A DNA stretch of 36,160 nt, taken from positions 1-36,160 of IMG/VR virus record IMGVR_UViG_3300031565_000172; one strand, given 5' to 3'. This document shows, piece after piece, positions 30,748 to 36,160 of this stretch. The notes under the pieces were generated by a model. That model saw only the letters and a list, made by a program, of their open reading frames with translations. It did not search any database and was not told where the DNA came from. Each line of letters begins with the position of its first letter. Within the stretch, counting starts at the first letter, position 1. The position numbers were made by a program, and so were the translations under genes. The stretch comes from a virus.

Positions 30748-32199
30748 ATGTGTGGTGGTGGTGGAGCAAAAGATACCTATTCGGAAGTTAATCAGACTAC
30801 CTCCAACTTACCTGAATGGGCGCGGCCCTATCTGGAAGACATGTTGTCTCGGGCCGGGGCTGAAACTTCCAAGCCCTATGAGTCCTATACGGGTGACCGC
30901 TTGGCCTATTTCTCGCCTGCCGAGCAGGAGGCTATGTCCAGAGGGATTCAGCTTGGCGTAAGTGGAACCCCAGAGGAACTGAATCAGGCTGGCCAGATGG
31001 CTTACAGTGCAGGTCAGCCATTCGACAGTAACAACGACATGACTGATTTCAGTCAGGGTTATGGGGCGAACAGCAGGAGATCGAATTTCCAAGCGGGTTC
31101 ACTGGGCGGTGACGCTTATTACGACCCCAACTCCAGAGAATCCCAGTATGTAGCTGGTCAGATGGGTGATGGCGCAAATTATAATGCAGGTTCCCGTCAG
31201 GTCGGCTTTGACCCCGGATCACTGGCTGATGCTGAAATGCTGGCCAAGTACTCCAGCCCGTACATGCAGAACGTGGTGGACATCCAGAAGCGCGAAGCGG
31301 GCCGTGATGCGGACATCCGCAACAAGAACATCGGTCTGGACTCGGCAGGGACCGGCAGTCTGGGCGGTTACCGTGAAGCCATCATGCGTTCCAACAATGA
31401 GCGTGATGTGATGCAGCAGATGGGTGACATTCAGGCACAGGGCTTACAGGCATCGTTTTCCGATGCCAAGCAGTCGTTTGAGGCAGATCGGGCAGCGCGG
31501 GCACAACTGGAACAGTTCGGGCAATCCCAGTTCGGTATGAATGAACAGTTCAGGCAGCGTCAGGCAGAGCTGGTGCAGCAAGGCTTCTCCGCACAGGAAG
31601 CCTCCCGCATAGCGCAGGAGCAGTTGTCGCAATCGCAGTTCGGCATGAATGAACAGGCTCGCCAGAAGGCGGCTGAATTGGTGCAACAGGGCTTCTCTTT
31701 GGAAGAGGCTTCACGTATTGCGCAGGAACAGATGACACAGAGTCAATGGGGCATGAACATGCAGGACCGGCAGTTCGGTGCTGATGTTGGTCTGAGAAGC
31801 GCGGACCTTCGCCTGCAGTCCCAGCTAGGAAAAGATCAGATGATGCTGGCACAGCAGCAGAATCAACTGGCTGGTGCTGGCATGCTGGGCGATTTTGCAG
31901 CCCAAAGACAGGGTATGGAACTGGAACGTCTGGGCCTGCTGAGCAGTATTGGCGAGGGCGAACGGCGTATGTTGCAATCCGGTCTCGATACCGGCTATCA
32001 GGACTGGATGCGTCAACAGGCTTATGGTGGAGAGCAACTTAATCTGTACAGTAGTCTGCTGAACGGACTACCTATAACACCGGGGTCAACCTCATCCATT
32101 TACGGACCACGGCCAAGTACCGCAGAGCAGTTCATTGGCAATGGTATTGTCGGGGTTGGTGCTTATAACGCCTTCAACAAAACGAGTACTACAAAATGA
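30748..32199 (+). CDS. Internal virion protein with 36-residue helical repeats (483 aa)
   Basis: Starts with MCGGGGAKDTYSEV and LPEWARPYLEDMLSRA, an opening seen in marine phage internal proteins. Residues 260-331 hold two exact-length 36-residue repeats (SQFGMNEQ-RQ, AELVQQGFS, EASRIAQEQ) and a third partial copy. The following region is helical and Gln/Met-rich. The composition suggests a long alpha-helical rod like those of ejection proteins. No catalytic motif. The end overlaps the next gene (ATGA). Confidence 0.65.
   Translation: MCGGGGAKDTYSEVNQTTSNLPEWARPYLEDMLSRAGAETSKPYESYTGDRLAYFSPAEQEAMSRGIQLGVSGTPEELNQAGQMAYSAGQPFDSNNDMTDFSQGYGANSRRSNFQAGSLGGDAYYDPNSRESQYVAGQMGDGANYNAGSRQVGFDPGSLADAEMLAKYSSPYMQNVVDIQKREAGRDADIRNKNIGLDSAGTGSLGGYREAIMRSNNERDVMQQMGDIQAQGLQASFSDAKQSFEADRAARAQLEQFGQSQFGMNEQFRQRQAELVQQGFSAQEASRIAQEQLSQSQFGMNEQARQKAAELVQQGFSLEEASRIAQEQMTQSQWGMNMQDRQFGADVGLRSADLRLQSQLGKDQMMLAQQQNQLAGAGMLGDFAAQRQGMELERLGLLSSIGEGERRMLQSGLDTGYQDWMRQQAYGGEQLNLYSSLLNGLPITPGSTSSIYGPRPSTAEQFIGNGIVGVGAYNAFNKTSTTK
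31525..31740 (+). repeat. Two tandem 36-residue coding repeats
   Basis: Units at 31525-31632 and 31633-31740 (108 bases each) encode the same helical motif with small changes; a third, diverged start of the unit follows at 31741. Confidence 0.75.
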
Positions 32200-34088
32200 A
32201 CATTCTCCAGCTTGAAGACACTATCAAAGGGTTGCCAGACGAGCGTTTGTTCTCCGAGGTAAAGCAACCTACAGGACAGCTTCCTCAGTATCTTCTGGTA
32301 TCGGAGATTCAGCGTCGAACGGACATGCGCAAGCGTACCCAGTCAGAGGGTGAGCAGTCAAATGGGACCATAACCGACCAGATTATGCAGGCCGGTATTG
32401 CATCAGCCAATCCACAGAACCAACCCGGCATGCAACAGGGCTTTGCACCACCACCACCTGATCCCCGCCAACAGCAACAGGCTGGGCCGCAGCAGCAGAT
32501 GCCACCACAGCAGATGGCGCGTGGTGGGGTGGTTCGGATGCAGGACGGTGGTGGCGTTCCTCGGGCGTTTACGTTCCCCCACAATGGGTACAACTACACA
32601 GTTATGGTGCCGCCGGGAGTGACCGATCAGCAAGCTGTTGACATGATGTTTGAAGGAACACTACCCATAGCTGATGAATCTAAGGTGGAACAAGAATATA
32701 CGGGTATGGGTGTGTCAGAAACATATCCACGAGGCGGAACCAAGACCCCGATGAAGGGATTTGATGACCTTCAGTTCGACTCTGATGGGCGGATGATCAC
32801 CACTGCTGACAGGCCAGAAGGACTGGCCGGTCTGCCGGTAAATGGTGATCTTGAAATGGGTTATGGCGGAACTTCGCCAGAAGGTGAATCCTACATGTGG
32901 CTAGGCGGCAGCGAAGCCCCGCAGGTCACCAGAACACCCACCACGAACCTTGGTGGACAGCCTGTGTCTGGCGGGATCGCAGATGTACCGGTGGATGGGA
33001 ATCTGGAACGTAAGTGGACATCTGAACAAACACCACAAGGTAAAATACAGGGCGAGATAAAAAACGCCTTCGGTAGACTCAATAGTGCCGCCGAAAAAGA
33101 ACTTGGCATCACAGATGAAGATGTCTGGAATGTCATATCGGGCAGTTCGCTAATTCAAGGTGGGTACGGAACGCCGGAGTCAGTGAAAAGAGAGTCAATA
33201 GGCCAAGGAACAGTCGCTACTAATTCAGCCACAAAGTATGAAAACGGACGTAACAGACTGCTTGAAGCTGGCTGGTCACCAAATGCTGTCGATTCATTAA
33301 CCCGTGAAGAAATTGAATTTTACGGAAGCCCACAAAATCAAGCCCTTAATGATCAGGCAACTCAGGGGCCAACCAAACATAAGCCGCCCCCGCCCCCGCA
33401 GGGACCGCCAGACACCAGAAAAATTGGGCCGCATCCACCGGAGGTTGAAGGGGGTATCGCCAGTGTTGATGCGAGCTTCCAGAATCGACTTGCCGGGTTG
33501 ATGGACAGGCCGAAACCGACCGCCCCGAATTATGAAGACCTGATCAACCAACAGTATAAGGATGCCGGTGCAATGGCGCTGATGCAGTTGGGTTCTGGTA
33601 TTGCTGCTGGTGACTTGTCAGGTGGCATCTCCAGAGCGGCCACGGCGGGCATGTCAGGTCGTGAACGGGCCAGAGAGATTGATGCGCAGGGACGAGCCGC
33701 AACATACAAGGCTGAAAATGACAATCTGGATCGGGATATTGAAATCCTGAGTAAGGCCGGTTTGCTGGAGGTTCAAAGTGCGGATACCCAGCAGAAACTC
33801 AACTATCAGGCAGCCAGAATAAAAGCAGATATACTGAAGTTGGACGGTCTGAACCGACGTAATTTTGATAAACTCACGGCAACGTATTACAAAACCCTGA
33901 TGTCTGGGATTGATCGAAACATGTACAGCCCAGAAGACTATAAGGCGCTGGAGGAACAGAATACGGCCCTGTCGATAATACGTGCCGGAGGTAAGATAAT
34001 CCAAGGCGCAGGTGGTGGGAGTGGCGCAGGTGGTGGGAGCGGAATGACTCCTGAAGAAAGAGCGGCCCTTGCAGCGCAGTTTGACTGA
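32196..34088 (+). CDS. Internal virion-type protein with Pro/Gln and MARGG regions (630 aa)
   Basis: N-terminal helix with LPDERLFSEVKQPTGQLPQYLLVSEIQRRTDMR, which I recall from marine phage internal proteins. Then a Pro/Gln-rich linker, QMARGGVVRMQDGGG, an extended loop-rich section with GGIADVP (near residue 260) and GGIASV (near 420), and a C-terminal helical region from about residue 440. Short glycine motifs match those in the 593-residue protein. Role likely in ejection or as a scaffold for other internal proteins; enzymatic function not seen. Confidence 0.65.
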   Translation: MNILQLEDTIKGLPDERLFSEVKQPTGQLPQYLLVSEIQRRTDMRKRTQSEGEQSNGTITDQIMQAGIASANPQNQPGMQQGFAPPPPDPRQQQQAGPQQQMPPQQMARGGVVRMQDGGGVPRAFTFPHNGYNYTVMVPPGVTDQQAVDMMFEGTLPIADESKVEQEYTGMGVSETYPRGGTKTPMKGFDDLQFDSDGRMITTADRPEGLAGLPVNGDLEMGYGGTSPEGESYMWLGGSEAPQVTRTPTTNLGGQPVSGGIADVPVDGNLERKWTSEQTPQGKIQGEIKNAFGRLNSAAEKELGITDEDVWNVISGSSLIQGGYGTPESVKRESIGQGTVATNSATKYENGRNRLLEAGWSPNAVDSLTREEIEFYGSPQNQALNDQATQGPTKHKPPPPPQGPPDTRKIGPHPPEVEGGIASVDASFQNRLAGLMDRPKPTAPNYEDLINQQYKDAGAMALMQLGSGIAAGDLSGGISRAATAGMSGRERAREIDAQGRAATYKAENDNLDRDIEILSKAGLLEVQSADTQQKLNYQAARIKADILKLDGLNRRNFDKLTATYYKTLMSGIDRNMYSPEDYKALEEQNTALSIIRAGGKIIQGAGGGSGAGGGSGMTPEERAALAAQFD

Positions 34089-34099
34089 GGTTAATCACA

Positions 34100-36160
34100 G
34101 TGCCGTATGACATCACAGGCGCAAGAAATGCGGGATTGTCTGATCAGGACATAGCCGAACACCTTGCAGGAAAAAATAAGTACAACTTAGCTGGCGCTCT
34201 GGGTGCCGGACTTGATTATTCTGACGTGGTGTCGCATCTGATGGAAAAAGAAGGCGACAGACCTGACGGTGAAACAACGTGGGGTGAGTTTGCCAAGGGT
34301 GCAGCCATCGACTTCGGCCTGCAGGGTGTTATGCGGGCAGGCCAAACCATTCCCGGTACGGTCAACTGGCTGGCACGGCAACTGATCCCCGGCGAAGACC
34401 CGATTGAAAAAGCCACTCAACCGGCGATTGATTTCTTCCAGCGTGGTATTGATGCAGCAGAAGAAATGAAGCCGGAAGCCTACCGGCGTGAACAACAGAA
34501 GACCTTCTTTGATTACGATGAAGAAGGCAATCCCATCGGCATGAAAGAAGGGTTCGGTGCTTCGGCTGAATCCATTATCGGAACCACCCTCCAGTCCATC
34601 CCCCAGATACCCTTCTTTATTATGGGCGGTGCTGCAGGCAAAGGAATCTCTGCCTTTGCCAAGGGCAAAAAGGCTCTGGAGATATTTGCCAAGCATCCCA
34701 AGCTGGCCGAATACCTCGGCTATGGCGCTACCAACGCACTGCTGGTTGCACCGGAGCAATGGCGGGAAACGTATCAGGAAGCCCTGAGCCGGAACGTCCC
34801 TGAAGACGAAGCCAAGAGCATGGCAGATGCCTCGTCCCTGCTGTCTGCTGCCGTATCTGGCACCACCGGCTTCTTGGGCGGTGCAGTGGCTTCCAAGCTG
34901 GGTGCATTGTCCAGTACAGTGCCCCGAGCGGTTGCCAAAGGTTTTGTCGCAGAAGCACCCTTTGAAGGAATTGAAGAGTTCGGCCAGTCCCTGTCCAATG
35001 ACATCGGGCTGGGCCGACCGATGAGTTTCATGCGGGCTGCTGACCGTGGCCTGCTGGGCTTTGTTTCAGGCGGTATTCCGGGTGCCGGTATTGCTGGATT
35101 TGAGAATGTCATGCAGCGGCAGTTCCAGCCGCTGGTTGATGCTGATGTTGAAAGGGAACGATTGGCACGACAAGCCGAAAGAGAGTACATGGAACGGTCC
35201 TCCAATGGCCTACCCACCCCCTCCTCACAGGCCGGTACGGCTCTGGTGCCTTTCGTTCCCCCTACCTCTCCAGATAACCCCGTACAGGCTGCTGCCCAGC
35301 ATGCCGCACGTATCCAGCAGAATCTTGGCTCTGACTTCCCCCTGACCCAGTATCAGGCGGTGGAAAACCCGAACCGTCCCGGTTACTGGCAGGTCAAGGA
35401 TGAACTCGGTCAGCCGCATGGTCCTGACATGTCACAGAAAGAAGCTGACATCCTGTCCAGCATGCTGACGGATCGGGCAGCAAACCGCATTGTAGAGAAT
35501 GATGTTGACACGTCAGTTAACAGGGCAGAAGCGGGCGGGATGAAATACACCCCGCTGCAAAAGCTGGGCATCAAGTTACTGGGTCGCAGAATCTTCCATC
35601 CGCGTGAAAACACTTTCACCGCCAAGCAGATTAATCTGGCGGCTGGCCAGCCGATAGCCACCGAACAACGAAGCTATTCTGTTACCGAAGCCAGACAAAT
35701 GCTGGGCAACAAGGCAGGCAGGCTGGACAATTATGCCCCTGTTCTTATTGGTGGTGGCCTGAAGAAAGTAAAGGTCGGGAAGAAAACGATTACGGGTAAA
35801 GAAACTTTTGTTCCCGTCAAGGTGAATATTAAGGGGGTTGAGACTCACGGAGTTCAGTCATCGTTTACTGGCGAGACCATTACAACTGGTTTCAATCCAG
35901 AAACTGGACGACGGACTCCTTTTGCAACTGCCAGTGATGCCCAACAGTATGCAGCCAACCTGAATTTTAAAATCAAGAATGAAGAAACGGTTTTTCGGGC
36001 AGAAATTGCTGAACCGGAAAAGATCACCAAGACCACCATTCAGAATCTTCTGAAGCAGAAGAACATCACTTCCGATCTGAACTCGCCAGAAATGGCCCCT
36101 ATTGTTCGCGCCACCACCGGACAGGAGAAGGTCAATAACCTGTCACAGCAGGATTTGCAG
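34100..36160 (+). CDS. Very large internal virion protein, N-terminal part (3' partial)
   Basis: An open frame of at least 687 codons running off the right edge. GTG 34100 has GAGG at 34087-34090. It begins with two copies of a short helical motif: DITGARNAGLSDQDIAEHL and NLAGALGAGLDYSDVVSHL (residues 4-47), which I recognise from the starts of giant phage polyvalent proteins. A Gly/Ala hydrophobic region at about residues 145-330, with segments like QIPFFIMGGAAGKG, resembles membrane-interacting parts of ejection proteins. The last 200 visible residues are mixed strand and helix. Enzyme domains, common in this class, would lie beyond the window. Confidence 0.75.
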   Translation, partial: MPYDITGARNAGLSDQDIAEHLAGKNKYNLAGALGAGLDYSDVVSHLMEKEGDRPDGETTWGEFAKGAAIDFGLQGVMRAGQTIPGTVNWLARQLIPGEDPIEKATQPAIDFFQRGIDAAEEMKPEAYRREQQKTFFDYDEEGNPIGMKEGFGASAESIIGTTLQSIPQIPFFIMGGAAGKGISAFAKGKKALEIFAKHPKLAEYLGYGATNALLVAPEQWRETYQEALSRNVPEDEAKSMADASSLLSAAVSGTTGFLGGAVASKLGALSSTVPRAVAKGFVAEAPFEGIEEFGQSLSNDIGLGRPMSFMRAADRGLLGFVSGGIPGAGIAGFENVMQRQFQPLVDADVERERLARQAEREYMERSSNGLPTPSSQAGTALVPFVPPTSPDNPVQAAAQHAARIQQNLGSDFPLTQYQAVENPNRPGYWQVKDELGQPHGPDMSQKEADILSSMLTDRAANRIVENDVDTSVNRAEAGGMKYTPLQKLGIKLLGRRIFHPRENTFTAKQINLAAGQPIATEQRSYSVTEARQMLGNKAGRLDNYAPVLIGGGLKKVKVGKKTITGKETFVPVKVNIKGVETHGVQSSFTGETITTGFNPETGRRTPFATASDAQQYAANLNFKIKNEETVFRAEIAEPEKITKTTIQNLLKQKNITSDLNSPEMAPIVRATTGQEKVNNLSQQDLQ

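Overview
This window is one block of a tailed double-stranded DNA phage genome, with every supported gene on the plus strand. The order is small terminase (cut by the left edge), large terminase, portal, lysis cassette, GroES-like co-chaperonin, scaffold, major capsid protein, connector/adaptor proteins, tailspike and fibres, a nozzle-like protein and internal (ejection) proteins, the last cut by the right edge. No tape-measure, sheath, baseplate or tail-tube gene is visible, and large internal virion-type proteins are present, so a short-tailed (podovirus-type) virion is the best reading. A two-component spanin (Rz/Rz1 type) implies a Gram-negative host. Many of the small unknown genes look like ones recurrent in uncultured marine podoviruses; that is recognition from memory, not a search. 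No integrase, repressor, tRNA, CRISPR array or insertion sequence is seen, so lifestyle cannot be settled from this window.

Layout. 1-307: end of the small terminase. 308-790: a 480-base AT-rich regulatory gap with a candidate promoter, inverted repeats, a strong terminator and a cluster of CTGT-N6-ACAG palindromes just before the large terminase. 791-5783: large terminase, three small proteins and the portal. 5780-7384: lysis cassette of overlapping genes (small conserved protein, holin candidate, secreted transglycosylase, i-spanin, o-spanin). 7381-8787: three unknown genes. 8831-13246: head module (GroES-like protein, scaffold, conserved 150-residue protein, two structural proteins, Mu gpT-like major capsid protein, H1-like basic protein), punctuated by hairpins after the 150-residue protein, after the capsid gene and after the 192-residue protein. 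13258-16820: unknown and low-complexity proteins, including Pro/Gly-rich proteins with GKGG tails. 16823-18485: head-tail connectors. 18485-25269: small structural paralogues, a tailspike made of two tandem beta-helix-like modules, a fibre accessory protein, a 794-residue fibre with 23 copies of a 22-residue repeat, and a further fibre. 25271-34088: nozzle-like protein, small virion proteins, an ejection-type protein, three GNAT-type genes and two more internal-virion-type proteins. 34100-36160: start of a very large protein running off the window.

How it works together. Terminase and portal package DNA into a shell built from the gpT-like capsid protein on the scaffold, probably helped by the phage GroES-like protein acting with host GroEL. 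Adaptor and nozzle proteins close the head and carry the spike and fibres; the last genes probably supply the ejection apparatus. Genes are packed with ATGA, GTGA and TGATG overlaps, indicating translational coupling. The most unusual parts are the 22-residue repeat fibre, whose ribosome site is buried in a hairpin spanning a 17-codon leader ORF, and the palindrome-rich terS-terL gap.
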